DNA of 62,088 bases from a virus. Of the stretch, positions 8,212 to 16,721 are shown one piece after another. The notes under the pieces were generated by a model. That model was not told where the DNA came from. It was given only the letters and a program-made list of their open reading frames with translations, and searched no databases. Every line of letters begins with the position of its first letter. Positions within the stretch are counted from its first letter, which is position 1. Location: positions 1 to 62,088 of IMG/VR virus record IMGVR_UViG_3300046007_006509. One strand, written 5' to 3'. The position numbers and the translations under genes are program-made.

Positions 8212-8613
8212 ATGAGAGCCAAAGAGTTTATAACTGAAATGAAACTTGATCAAGTACATGATGCACTTGATACTGCTGCGGTTGCATTACCTAACGCATT
8301 TGTAATTCCTGAATTAAAAAATCAGGATTTTTATGACCTTTATCGATTTGGAGTGGCTATTGCTGATGTAAGAGGTGAAGAAGGTCAAGCTGATGGGGTA
8401 CAAAATAATTATAAACCTGCGTTTAGGCCTGAAAGCGCATGGGGAGAAAATCAAATAATAGTTTCTTTTGATCCTAATGTAGGTCAAGTAATTGATAAAG
8501 CATTGGCAAAAGTTAAAAAACATGGCAAAAAGAGTGTTGCAACTTTAAAAAGCGAAGAAATGAGTGACACAATTACTCAATCTATATTAAAACCTTTTCA
8601 AGGATACAAATAA
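8212..8613 (+). CDS. MRAKxF paralogue 1, possible internal head protein
   Basis: 133 residues, starting MRAKEFITEMK and ending DTITQSILKPFQGYK. The next gene shares both ends (MRAKDFVSEA and NTQSIVKPFKGY) but differs in the middle, so the two are diverged duplicates. The N-terminus resembles the T4 internal-protein capsid-targeting sequence MKTYQEFIAE, which the prohead protease cuts after a hydrophobic-x-Glu motif; here ITE would fit. This is inference; function is not established. Confidence 0.65.
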   Translation: MRAKEFITEMKLDQVHDALDTAAVALPNAFVIPELKNQDFYDLYRFGVAIADVRGEEGQADGVQNNYKPAFRPESAWGENQIIVSFDPNVGQVIDKALAKVKKHGKKSVATLKSEEMSDTITQSILKPFQGYK

Positions 8614-8990
8614 TGAGAGCCAAAGATTTTGTATCCGAAGCTAAGAAAAAAATAGAATTGCGTAAAAGGCATAGACTAGCCACACGAGGCTTACATAAGT
8701 TTCGGGATGAGTCTTTAGCTGATAGGCTTTACGAACTTAATAGAATAATGATGGCAGCAGCCGCCACAGACGGAACATTTAAACCTGATATGGACCATGA
8801 AAGTTGGGCAGGTAGATACGATATTGCTGCTCCATACACACAAGAAGAACACAATATGCTTAAAATGGCATATGCAGTTAACGGTACAGAATTTAAAGAT
8901 TTAAATAAAGGTGATTTGAAAAGCCAAGAGTTGCCTGATACTAACACACAAAGTATTGTTAAACCATTTAAAGGCTACTCAAAAAAATAA
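8613..8990 (+). CDS. MRAKxF paralogue 2, possible internal head protein
   Basis: 125 residues, start MRAKDFVSEAKKK, end NTQSIVKPFKGYSKK. It shares both termini with the gene just upstream, whose stop it overlaps (TAATG). The middle contains HRLATRGLHKFRDE and a Trp/Tyr-containing segment ESWAGRYDIAAPYTQEEH. VSE followed by Ala would suit cleavage by a T4-type prohead protease, so packaging into the head and injection is a possible role. No known domain is visible. Confidence 0.65.
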   Translation: MRAKDFVSEAKKKIELRKRHRLATRGLHKFRDESLADRLYELNRIMMAAAATDGTFKPDMDHESWAGRYDIAAPYTQEEHNMLKMAYAVNGTEFKDLNKGDLKSQELPDTNTQSIVKPFKGYSKK

Positions 8991-9036
8991 CTGTAGAGCG
9001 TTTTAGAATAAGTAATATCAATATTACAGGATTTGT

Positions 9037-9729
9037 ATGATTGATATTAACTCAACTTTAGATTTAGTAAAACTAAAATTTTACAACGAATGGCTTTATA
9101 CAGCGCACATCTATGATGAAGGCGACAGTCAATTTCACAAAGAATTGACAACACAAGTTGTTACTACATATATAGACCCATTAAATTTACCCAAAGACGC
9201 TAAAATATTAGATTTGGGATGTGGTCCGGGTTATTTCTTAGATGAAATGAAAAAGCGTGAATACACCAATGTTACTGGTGTCACACTAAGTCCCGGAGAC
9301 ATTAAAATATGCGAAGATAAAGGGCATATAATTAAAAAGTATGACTTGAGCTTCTTACCCCAAAAAGACGGGTATCATGATGAAAGTGTAGACTTTATCT
9401 TTTTACGACATGCACTAGAACATAGTCCATACCCAATCTTTAGCTTGATGGAATATAACCGTGTATTAAAACAAGGTGGTAAAATTTATATTGAGGTTCC
9501 TGCTCCCAATTGTGAACGCAAACATGAATGGAATCTAAATCATTATAGTATATTGGGTGACCAACAATTATTGGCTTTACTAAATCGTACTGGATTTGAT
9601 GTAAACATACTTAATGCTATCGAATTTGATCTAGGAATAAAAGATCCAGTCACAGACGAAATCAAAAAAGTCAAAGAGAAATTCTATTGTTTGGTCGCTA
9701 CGAAACAACGACCATTAGATATTAAATAA
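9037..9729 (+). CDS. SAM-dependent methyltransferase (class I)
   Basis: SAM-binding motif I is ILDLGCGPGYF (residues 57-67), motif II-like acidic VTGVTLSP follows, and DFIFLRHALEHSPYP with LKQGGKIYIEVPAP are the post-I motifs of the Methyltransf_11/23 group. 230 residues, complete. These enzymes often methylate small molecules, sugars or lipids; no target-recognition domain for DNA is visible. It lies alone between structural genes, with ACAGGA before its start. Confidence 0.88.
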   Translation: MIDINSTLDLVKLKFYNEWLYTAHIYDEGDSQFHKELTTQVVTTYIDPLNLPKDAKILDLGCGPGYFLDEMKKREYTNVTGVTLSPGDIKICEDKGHIIKKYDLSFLPQKDGYHDESVDFIFLRHALEHSPYPIFSLMEYNRVLKQGGKIYIEVPAPNCERKHEWNLNHYSILGDQQLLALLNRTGFDVNILNAIEFDLGIKDPVTDEIKKVKEKFYCLVATKQRPLDIK

Positions 9730-9730
9730 A

Positions 9731-9738
9731 GATAAATA
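9731..9738 (+). promoter_or_regulatory. Late promoter box overlapping a palindrome
   Basis: GATAAATA precedes the fibre-like gene at 9762. Its last five bases form part of the 26-base perfect palindrome described at 9734-9759. Confidence 0.65.
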
Positions 9739-9759
9739 CTCTCTATATAGAGAGTATTT
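9734..9759. repeat. 26-bp perfect palindrome
   Basis: The central bases read ACTCTCTATATAGAGAGT, and complementarity continues to 9734 and 9759. It spans the late box, the expected transcription start and the place where a ribosome-binding site should be, ending two bases before the ATG at 9762. It could be a repressor operator, or an mRNA hairpin controlling translation. A run of T follows, so a terminator for the methyltransferase transcript is another possibility. Confidence 0.75.
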
Positions 9760-9761
9760 TT

Positions 9762-11384
9762 ATGGCTGTCCCTACCCCCACAGAGGTAAGTCCCTGGTAT
9801 CTTCGTAACATTACCCAAGCCCTAGAGTTAAATGAGACTACAGGGCAAGTTCATGTTCGTTCAAGTATTGTTGGCGGAAATGTTACTATTGCTGGCAATG
9901 TTATTGTAAGTAATGTTACTGTAGATGCAATAGGAAACATTGATGTTTCAGGCCCAACTATGCCTGTCAGTGGCAACATCAACATTGATGCAGGTAATGT
10001 CACTGTATTTCAAGGCACTGATCCATGGATGATTGAGGGAAATGTCAATGCAAATGTGACAGGTAATGTCAACATTGATAACAGCGTAGAAGTTACACAA
10101 GGCACTGATCCTTGGATGGTTGAGGGTAATGTTGCTGTCACTGGTACAGCAAGTGTAGCATTTGCCCCGGAAGCAACAGATGCATTCGGTCGTTTGCGTG
10201 TAAGCAATCCATATACGCTATACGACACACAAGCAAGGTACTATGACCATGAACAATTTGCATCTGATGTTGACGGCACTGCAAATGTTGTTTATAGTGC
10301 AAATTCCAGCACATTTGAATTAAATGTTGGCTCCAATATTAATGACAGTGTAATTAGAGAAACTACAAAAACATTTCCATATCAGCCCGGTAAGAGTTTA
10401 CTTATTCTTAGCACATTCTGCATGAATACACCTAAGGCAAACTTAAGACAGCGTGTAGGGTATTTTGGCGCTAATAATGGTATATATTTTGAAGTAGATG
10501 GCACTACATTTAATATGGTTATCCGTAGTAGCAGTTCAGGTAGCATCGTAGAAGATAGAATACCTCAAAGCAGTTGGAACGGTGATACATTATCTGGATT
10601 AGGTGGTGCTAGCAATCCAAGCGGCATTGCATTGAATCCAGCCCTCGTACAAATTTGGTATTGTGATATCGAATGGTTAGGTGTAGGTAGTGTTCGTGTT
10701 GGATTTGTTATAAACGGCGTTTATATAACTTGCCACACATTTCATCACGCCAATACGCCGAGTACAGTTACTTCAATTAATACCACAACCTATATGACCA
10801 CTGCTACATTACCATTGCGTTATGAAATTACTAATACTGGCGCTACAGGTTCTGCAAGCATGATGAGACAAATTTGTTCTAGTGTGATTAGTGAAGGTGG
10901 ATTTCAACTTACAGGATCAGGCAACCCAAGAGCGGCATCACATGTTATAGGTAGTCCGATAACATTACCCAATGATGTAAGTTTTAAACCCGTCATTGCC
11001 ATAAGACTTAAAAGCACAATGTTAGATGCTGTAGTTGTACCGATCAACTATAGCCTTGTACCTGTACAACAAAGCATGTTCCAGTATCGAATATATAAAC
11101 GAGCAATTACAACAGGTGGTACATGGGTAGACAGTGCAGCAGACAGTGCGGTACAATATAATCTAGCACCTACTGCACTAGTAAGTGGTGATATTGCTGA
11201 ACAATCATTTATTAATAGCACTAATCAAAGTAGCGGATCTCCGACACAAGAAGCATTTGGATTTGAATATCAACTTGAGCGTGAACCATTTACAGGGGTA
11301 CCATACGAATATGTGATTATGATGGCAACAACAGGTAATGGACAAACGGTTTACGCAAGTATTGAGTGGCAAGAAATTACCTAA
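9762..11384 (+). CDS. Virion protein, fibre-like, 540 aa
   Basis: Starts MAVPTPTEVSPWYLRNITQ. Residues about 35-135 are made of short NV-rich repeats, including two copies of QGTDPWM(I/V)EGNV (bases 10009 and 10097). Residues about 140-540 form a folded domain beginning EATDAFGRLRVSNPYTLYD. The composition (Asn, Thr, Ser, Val, few Lys) fits a tail fibre or adhesin exposed on the particle. It lies just upstream of the large terminase and has its own late promoter and no clear ribosome-binding site. Confidence 0.72.
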   Translation: MAVPTPTEVSPWYLRNITQALELNETTGQVHVRSSIVGGNVTIAGNVIVSNVTVDAIGNIDVSGPTMPVSGNINIDAGNVTVFQGTDPWMIEGNVNANVTGNVNIDNSVEVTQGTDPWMVEGNVAVTGTASVAFAPEATDAFGRLRVSNPYTLYDTQARYYDHEQFASDVDGTANVVYSANSSTFELNVGSNINDSVIRETTKTFPYQPGKSLLILSTFCMNTPKANLRQRVGYFGANNGIYFEVDGTTFNMVIRSSSSGSIVEDRIPQSSWNGDTLSGLGGASNPSGIALNPALVQIWYCDIEWLGVGSVRVGFVINGVYITCHTFHHANTPSTVTSINTTTYMTTATLPLRYEITNTGATGSASMMRQICSSVISEGGFQLTGSGNPRAASHVIGSPITLPNDVSFKPVIAIRLKSTMLDAVVVPINYSLVPVQQSMFQYRIYKRAITTGGTWVDSAADSAVQYNLAPTALVSGDIAEQSFINSTNQSSGSPTQEAFGFEYQLEREPFTGVPYEYVIMMATTGNGQTVYASIEWQEIT

Positions 11385-11401
11385 TTTGCATCCTAACATA
11401 A

Positions 11402-11409
11402 CATAAATA
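11402..11409 (+). promoter_or_regulatory. Late promoter box, leaderless terminase mRNA
   Basis: CATAAATA ends five bases before the ATG at 11415, so T4-type initiation would fall on the A of the start codon. No ribosome-binding site is present. Confidence 0.7.
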
Positions 11410-11414
11410 CTGGT

Positions 11415-12962
11415 ATGAGTGGATCACCTAGTTTAGTAAAAACACCTTATACAAAAACACAATTTAAAACACAAAAGGATCTTGATGATTTTATAAAGTG
11501 TTGTGATCCTGACACGGGTTATTTACACTTTATGGATAATTTTTTCATGATTCAGCATCCTACCCGAGGTAGCATGGTGTATCATCCTTATCCGTATCAA
11601 AGAAGATTAATTGAAACTTATCACAATTATCGTTTTAGTATTAGTTTAATGCCTCGACAAAGTGGTAAGTCAACTAGTGCTGCAGGATATTTACTTTGGT
11701 ATGCTATGTTCGTACCAGACAGTACGATTCTTATCGCAGCACACAAATATACCGGTGCGCAGGAAATAATGCAGCGTATTCGTTATGCATATGAAAACTG
11801 CCCTGACCATATTAAAGCAGGCGTGACCACCTATAATAAAGGGTCCCTCGATTTTGAGAATGGTTCTCGTATCGTGTCAGCAACCACGACAGAAAATACA
11901 GGTCGTGGTATGTCTATTTCCTTGTTATACTTGGACGAATTTGCATTCGTTAGACCTTCCATTGCTGAATTATTTTGGACTTCTATTACGCCTACTTTAA
12001 GTACTGGTGGTAAAGCTATTATCACTAGTACACCTAATAGTGACGAAGATCAGTTTGCATTGATTTGGAAACAAGCAAACAAATGCGAAGATGCATATGG
12101 CAATGAAACTGAACTAGGGGTAAATGGATTTAAAGCGTATAAAGCACATTGGAGCGAACAACCAGGTCGTGATGACAAATGGGCAGCATCAATGAAAGCA
12201 CAATTAGGTGAAGATAGATTCCGTCGAGAAATTGGGTGTGAATTTATTATTGCTGATGAAACACTTATTGCACCTACTACACTAATTGATTTAGAAGGAA
12301 TAGAACCTGTAAGCCGAATGGGGCAAGTACGCTGGTACAAAAAGCCTGAAAAGGGTAGTATATATTGTGTTGGTTTAGATCCTAGTCTAGGTACAGGCAG
12401 TGATCCTGCTGCTATACAAATATTTGAAGCAAACAGCACAACACAAATAGGGGAATGGAAACATAACAAAACAGATATTCCAACTCAAGTAAAATTATTA
12501 GCACAGATAAACAAATACATTGAAGAATGCACCGGTGAGCCTAATAATATCTATTATAGTATTGAAAATAATAGCATTGGAGAAGCAGCATTAGTATCGC
12601 TAAATGAATACGGAGAAAGTAATATCCCGGGTATTTTCTTAAGTGAACGAGGAAAAAAACGCCGCGGATTTAACACTACACAAAAGGTAAAAATTACAGC
12701 CTGCGCCAAATTAAAAAGCCTCATTGAAAGTAAAAAAATGAGGATTCACAGCAAATCCTTAGTATCTGAACTTAAAACATTTGTAGCAAACGCTGGAAGT
12801 TATGCTGCAAAAACAGGAAACACTGACGATTTAGTAATGGCCAGTTTATTAACAGTAAGGATGTTACAGGAATTATCAGAATATCATTTGACTTTAGAAG
12901 AACAAATTCGTGACCATGATGAAATGATACAACCTTTACCCTTCTTTGCTGTGATAAACTGA
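11415..12962 (+). CDS. gp17: Terminase large subunit (gp17-like)
   Basis: The ATP-driven DNA packaging motor and head-filling nuclease. The ATPase half has a Walker A-like loop PRQSGKST (residues 80-87), Walker B LLYLDEFAF with D174/E175, and the coupling motif ITSTPNS (203-209). The nuclease half has CVGLDPSLGTGSDPAAI with D322 and D330, and later NTDDLVMAS with further acids. At 515 residues it is somewhat shorter than T4 gp17, as in many marine T4-like phages. Its start lies directly on a late promoter. Confidence 0.95.
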   Translation: MSGSPSLVKTPYTKTQFKTQKDLDDFIKCCDPDTGYLHFMDNFFMIQHPTRGSMVYHPYPYQRRLIETYHNYRFSISLMPRQSGKSTSAAGYLLWYAMFVPDSTILIAAHKYTGAQEIMQRIRYAYENCPDHIKAGVTTYNKGSLDFENGSRIVSATTTENTGRGMSISLLYLDEFAFVRPSIAELFWTSITPTLSTGGKAIITSTPNSDEDQFALIWKQANKCEDAYGNETELGVNGFKAYKAHWSEQPGRDDKWAASMKAQLGEDRFRREIGCEFIIADETLIAPTTLIDLEGIEPVSRMGQVRWYKKPEKGSIYCVGLDPSLGTGSDPAAIQIFEANSTTQIGEWKHNKTDIPTQVKLLAQINKYIEECTGEPNNIYYSIENNSIGEAALVSLNEYGESNIPGIFLSERGKKRRGFNTTQKVKITACAKLKSLIESKKMRIHSKSLVSELKTFVANAGSYAAKTGNTDDLVMASLLTVRMLQELSEYHLTLEEQIRDHDEMIQPLPFFAVIN

Positions 12963-12968
12963 TAAATA
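12961..12968 (+). promoter_or_regulatory. Late promoter box, near-leaderless mRNA
   Basis: GATAAATA overlaps the end of the terminase gene and ends four bases before the ATG at 12973. No ribosome-binding site can be seen. Confidence 0.7.
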
Positions 12969-12972
12969 CACT

Positions 12973-15078
12973 ATGCCAATTCAAACTGACTCATTAAACA
13001 GAAAATTATATGACCTGCTAAATTCTAGGGGTTATAATCCTATTCCTAGAGATAGCGATGTAAATAATGCGGGCAAAACTGTCGCCCCAGAAGAAGCGGA
13101 TGTTTTTAAATTTACATTTAAACAGGACAATAAGGAAATTGATGATGTTTGGGTAACCATCGATGGTGCTGAAAAATTAACAGTTTATTATGACCAATCG
13201 ATTGCAAGCAAAGCACAATCAAAAACTCCAGGTGCTGAAATTGATGATAGTTGGTATGGACTACTAAAATTTTTGAAAAAATGGTCTTTAAATAAGCAAT
13301 TAAGTTTTGCTTTAGAACCAAAAGAAAAAATAGATAGCGATATGGCGCAAAGGACTTATATGAAAAAGAAAGAACAAATCGCAGAGGGATATTACCCAAT
13401 GGGTAAGTCTGCAAGTTATAATGACAATATTCCAACTGTAAAAATTATATTACAGCACACTCGACAAATTCAAGAAGGTGAACAGCGTTATCGTAATGTT
13501 GCAAAAATTTTCTTAGAAAATACCCAAGGCGAAAGAATTCTTGCGCCAACAGTTAAGCCTGGTATTGCACAAATTTACGCAAGACATTTAGCTGAAGGCG
13601 GTGTCCCAAATGATGAACGTTGGAATCATATTAAATCCTTGTGCGAAGAATATACTAAAATGGCTGGATTTGTTCGTGCTGTTCGCGGTAATCAATTTAA
13701 TGAATCTGCACAAAGATTAGTTGAAGCAGGGCTAAATCATTATACAAGTTTGCGTGAATCATTAGGTAGAATGCGCGGACATCGTGGATACACTGCATAC
13801 TTTGAAAGTTGGACACCTACATTAATGGAAAATGAAGGTGATGAATCTACACTTAATGAATTATTTGTGCAAGAAACATTAGATCCAAGAATTGAAAGCG
13901 TTATTCCAATTCTTAATAAGTTAAGTAAAAATCTTGGAGAAATGAAAGAAGTTAAAGAATTGGAAGAGTGGGCAGAAGGTTTATTAGAGGCTCCGGGTGC
14001 TGAAACTTTAGCACACAATCAGCAAACAGAACTAAAGCGAATGAAGGCTTTAGATATGGATGAGTCAGAAGATGCCGAAGCTGCACATAAAAAGTCACAG
14101 GTACCAGCATTCATGCGTAAACAAAGTGGCGATCCTGATTGGAAAACAACTACACAAGATTTAGAAAAAGCTAAAGAGCGTAACATCAGTGGTAAAGAAG
14201 GATTAGCAGCATTAGCTAAACGCCTGGATCAAATTGATGAAGAAGAAGTTGAAGAAAGCGGACTACAAGCATACTTAGGTAATAAGAAGTATGGTAAAGA
14301 CGGTATGGACGCATTACGCAAAGCAGGTCGTGATGGTGCTAGCAAAGAAAAGATGGCAAGTATTCGTGCTAAGTATGACAAGTTAGATGAAGTTGAAATG
14401 GAAGAAGGTTTGGATGATGTCCGCAAACGCAGATTATACGATTTGATAGAGTTATTCCGTGACGCTACCGATCCAAGCGATTATTACGACCGTGACATTG
14501 AAGAACCCGAAGAAGTTCTCGCAATGATAGGAAAAGAATTTGGTAGCAAAATTGCTGACCAAGTATCTTCAGGTGCATATAAAATGCACTTCCCTAGACA
14601 TGAAATTCAACGCAGTGATCCACTAGGTTGGAAAAAACCTGTAGACAGAATTACAAAAGCAGGCAAGATGTATAAACAAGACAGCGATTACATGAAAAAC
14701 ACAATCAAGTCACGCTACAATTTGTCAGGTAAAAGTGCTACAGAGGATGTTGAAGAAGGACTTGATGCTAACCAAAAGCGTGTAGGACAATTAGGCCCAA
14801 CTGAGAAAGTTAAAAACAATAACATTGGTAAACTTGTTGGCGCAAATGAAAGTGTAGAGTTAAGTGAAATGGATAAATCACAACCTTCTAGCGATAGAGG
14901 CGGTGAGAGTTCGGGAGATCCGTATGCTAAAGGCAGTAAGGCTACACCAAGCAAAGCCAAAGACGCTGAGAAAGATGCTGAAAAGGTATTGAACAAGTCA
15001 ATGGATAAGGCTCACAAGAAAGATGTGAAAGAGGGTCAAGAAGACCTCGATGCCATACTAAGAATTATTAGAAAGTAA
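12973..15078 (+). CDS. Large probable virion protein, 701 aa
   Basis: No enzyme motif recognised. N-terminal half (about 1-300) looks globular, with ILQHTRQIQEGEQRYRN and WNHIKSLCEEYTKMAGFVRA. The C-terminal half is low-complexity, Lys/Glu/Asp-rich, with GLQAYLGNKKYGKDGMDAL and AGRDGASKEKMASIRAKYDK (about residues 426-470), a module I recognise from several phage structural proteins. It follows the terminase and is the last gene before a terminator. A head-associated or core protein is likely; exact role unknown. Confidence 0.7.
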   Translation: MPIQTDSLNRKLYDLLNSRGYNPIPRDSDVNNAGKTVAPEEADVFKFTFKQDNKEIDDVWVTIDGAEKLTVYYDQSIASKAQSKTPGAEIDDSWYGLLKFLKKWSLNKQLSFALEPKEKIDSDMAQRTYMKKKEQIAEGYYPMGKSASYNDNIPTVKIILQHTRQIQEGEQRYRNVAKIFLENTQGERILAPTVKPGIAQIYARHLAEGGVPNDERWNHIKSLCEEYTKMAGFVRAVRGNQFNESAQRLVEAGLNHYTSLRESLGRMRGHRGYTAYFESWTPTLMENEGDESTLNELFVQETLDPRIESVIPILNKLSKNLGEMKEVKELEEWAEGLLEAPGAETLAHNQQTELKRMKALDMDESEDAEAAHKKSQVPAFMRKQSGDPDWKTTTQDLEKAKERNISGKEGLAALAKRLDQIDEEEVEESGLQAYLGNKKYGKDGMDALRKAGRDGASKEKMASIRAKYDKLDEVEMEEGLDDVRKRRLYDLIELFRDATDPSDYYDRDIEEPEEVLAMIGKEFGSKIADQVSSGAYKMHFPRHEIQRSDPLGWKKPVDRITKAGKMYKQDSDYMKNTIKSRYNLSGKSATEDVEEGLDANQKRVGQLGPTEKVKNNNIGKLVGANESVELSEMDKSQPSSDRGGESSGDPYAKGSKATPSKAKDAEKDAEKVLNKSMDKAHKKDVKEGQEDLDAILRIIRK

Positions 15079-15088
15079 TTCTCCCAAA

Positions 15089-15110
15089 AACCGCAGAAAA
15101 ATCTGCGGTT
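15089..15110 (+). terminator. Rho-independent terminator
   Basis: Eight-base-pair stem AACCGCAG/CTGCGGTT with a six-base loop, followed by only TTTCCC-like sequence. It closes the terminase/701-aa transcript just before the gp32 promoters. The T-tract is short, so termination may be partial. Confidence 0.65.
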
Positions 15111-15122
15111 TCCCACATCTGG

Positions 15123-15130
15123 AATAAATA
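15123..15130 (+). promoter_or_regulatory. Late promoter box upstream of gp32
   Basis: AATAAATA, four bases before the -35 box of the sigma70-type promoter. It would allow continued gp32 synthesis late in infection. Confidence 0.5.
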
Positions 15131-15133
15131 CTA

Positions 15134-15162
15134 TTGACAGGGTGATGTTGTACTGCTATACT
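15134..15162 (+). promoter_or_regulatory. sigma70-type promoter of the gp32-uvsX-uvsY operon
   Basis: TTGACA at 15134-15139, 17-base spacer, TATACT at 15157-15162. Unlike the early-island promoters, the spacer does not begin ATAAATGG. The predicted leader before the gp32 ATG is about 70 bases; T4 gp32 is known to repress its own mRNA through its leader, and this one could serve the same purpose (inference). Confidence 0.8.
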
Positions 15163-15241
15163 TCATCATCGTGTTAGTCGTTTCATGGTGAGGCGGCGAA
15201 TATTAAAACGAGACCATCTCAATTTTATAAGGAAAAATATC

Positions 15242-16246
15242 ATGGCATCATTAGCAGAAATTCGTGCCCGTATCGCGGCACAAGAAAACAAACAACAAAA
15301 AGGCGCAGCAGGCGCTACATCTGATAACGCAATCTATCCCCACTGGAACATGGACGAAGGTACTACAGCGACCATTCGTTTTTTGCCGGATGCAAATAGT
15401 TCTAATACATTCTTTTGGGTAGAGCGTCAAATTATTAAACTTCCATTCAACGGCGTTAAGGGCGATCCTAATGTCAAGCAAGTCCAAGTTCAAGTTCCAT
15501 GTGTAGAAATGTATGGAGATAATTGTCCTATTCTTGCAGAGGTTCGTCCTTGGTATAAGGACGAGACATTGAAGGAAATGGCTAACAAGTACTGGAAGAA
15601 GCGTAGTTATTTGTTCCAAGGTTTTGTTCGTCAAAATCCTCTAGGAGATGACAAGACTCCTGCGAACCCTATTCGCAGATTTGTAATCAGTCCGCAAATC
15701 TTTGCAATCATCAAATCTAGCTTGATGGATCCTGAAATGGAAGAATTGCCAACTGATTATATGCGTGGTCTTGACTTTAATGTTAAGAAGACCAGCAAGG
15801 GCGGTTATGCTGATTATTCAACTAGTAATTGGGCCCGCAAAGAAAGTGCATTGACTGAGGCTGAACAAGCCGCACTTGAAAGTCATGGATTGTTTAATCT
15901 TACTGACTTTTTGCCCAAGAAGCCTACTGAGGCAGAATTGAAAATTATTAAGGAAATGTTTGAAGCAAGTGTTGAAGGCAAACCTTATGATAACGAACGC
16001 TGGGGTAATTACTATCGTCCGTATGGGTTGGATGCACCTGCAGGCTCGACCGCGGCTGAACCTACTGTGACTGCTGATACCAGCACACCCGCGAAGAAGC
16101 CCGTAGCAGAAAGCACACCCCCTTGGGATGCCGATGATGAATCTCAAACAAGTTCACAACCTGTACAGGTTCCAAAGACAACCTCAAGTGATAAAGCACA
16201 GGACATTCTAGCAATGATCCGTGCTAGACAAAACAAGTCTGCGTAA
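15242..16246 (+). CDS. gp32: Single-stranded DNA-binding protein (gp32-like)
   Basis: Coats ssDNA during replication and recombination. The start MASLAEIRARIAAQE at 15242 follows AAGGA (15230-15234); an upstream in-frame GTG (15185) would add an Arg-rich extension that looks like leader sequence. The N-terminal basic helix matches the gp32 cooperativity domain. The core contains NAIYPHWNMDEGTTATIRFL, IIKLPFNG and NWARKESALTEAEQ. The tail has the usual Pro/Ala/Thr linker and acidic WDADDES, ending in a helix DILAMIRARQ. 334 residues, first gene of the recombination operon. Confidence 0.9.
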   Translation: MASLAEIRARIAAQENKQQKGAAGATSDNAIYPHWNMDEGTTATIRFLPDANSSNTFFWVERQIIKLPFNGVKGDPNVKQVQVQVPCVEMYGDNCPILAEVRPWYKDETLKEMANKYWKKRSYLFQGFVRQNPLGDDKTPANPIRRFVISPQIFAIIKSSLMDPEMEELPTDYMRGLDFNVKKTSKGGYADYSTSNWARKESALTEAEQAALESHGLFNLTDFLPKKPTEAELKIIKEMFEASVEGKPYDNERWGNYYRPYGLDAPAGSTAAEPTVTADTSTPAKKPVAESTPPWDADDESQTSSQPVQVPKTTSSDKAQDILAMIRARQNKSA

Positions 16247-16253
16247 ATTAAGT

Positions 16254-16270
16254 GGGGAGCTTTGCTCCCT
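16254..16270 (+). other. Hairpin between gp32 and the next gene
   Basis: GGGAGC-TTT-GCTCCC immediately before the AAGGAG ribosome-binding site of the gene at 16287. No T-tract follows, so it is more likely an mRNA-stabilising or attenuating hairpin than a full terminator. Confidence 0.4.
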
Positions 16271-16286
16271 GCCTAAGGAGAAAACC

Positions 16287-16520
16287 ATGACGCTACCAGA
16301 CGAAAGATACCGTGCATTAAAGCAAGGAAAAAAATTGCTTGAAGAACTTTGTGATCCTGGAAGAACTCCTAGAGTTCCAGCATTAGTCAGAGACAGAGCA
16401 AGAGGAGTGTTGAGACATTATCCTAGTGATTATGAACTAGAGCGAATCGCTGATAACTGTCCAGAATTTCTTGACAAAATTCCCTTTGCTGATAGACTGT
16501 ATCTAAACGCACAAAAATAA
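16287..16520 (+). CDS. BPSL0761-family protein, 77 aa
   Basis: Starts MTLPDERYRALKQGKK after AAGGAG (16275-16280). The string LCDPGRTPRVPALVRDRAR and RHYPSDYELERIA match a small family widespread in proteobacteria (named after Burkholderia BPSL0761), whose function is unknown to me. In a phage recombination operon it is unexpected and suggests acquisition from a proteobacterial genome. It shares the transcript with gp32 and uvsX. Confidence 0.75.
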   Translation: MTLPDERYRALKQGKKLLEELCDPGRTPRVPALVRDRARGVLRHYPSDYELERIADNCPEFLDKIPFADRLYLNAQK

Positions 16521-16533
16521 TAAGGAGAATTTT

Positions 16534-16719
16534 ATGAAACTAGAAAAATTGGCTAAAGTCAATGATTCCTTTTCCGTCTATCGTTATGACAACGGTTGGA
16601 TGTTTGAGGTTAATGGACGAGATAGCAAAGAAGAATGGAAAGGTGCTAAAATTATTTGTAATACAGAAGAAGAATTGCTAGCACTGGTTAAAGAATATAA
16701 CTCACTGGAATTGGAGTAA
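16534..16719 (+). CDS. Small phage protein, 61 aa
   Basis: MKLEKLAKVNDSFSVYRYDN at the start, then GWMFEVNGRDSKEEWKGAKI and a helical ALVKEYNSLELE end. AAGGAG precedes the ATG. It looks like a small beta-alpha protein commonly placed next to uvsX in related phages; function unknown. Confidence 0.7.
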   Translation: MKLEKLAKVNDSFSVYRYDNGWMFEVNGRDSKEEWKGAKIICNTEEELLALVKEYNSLELE

Positions 16720-16721
16720 AC

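Noticed and set aside
15185-15241. N-terminal extension of the gp32-like protein
   Set aside because: Would start at GTG without a ribosome-binding site and add an Arg-rich segment not seen in gp32 proteins; ATG 15242 has AAGGA and the normal start.
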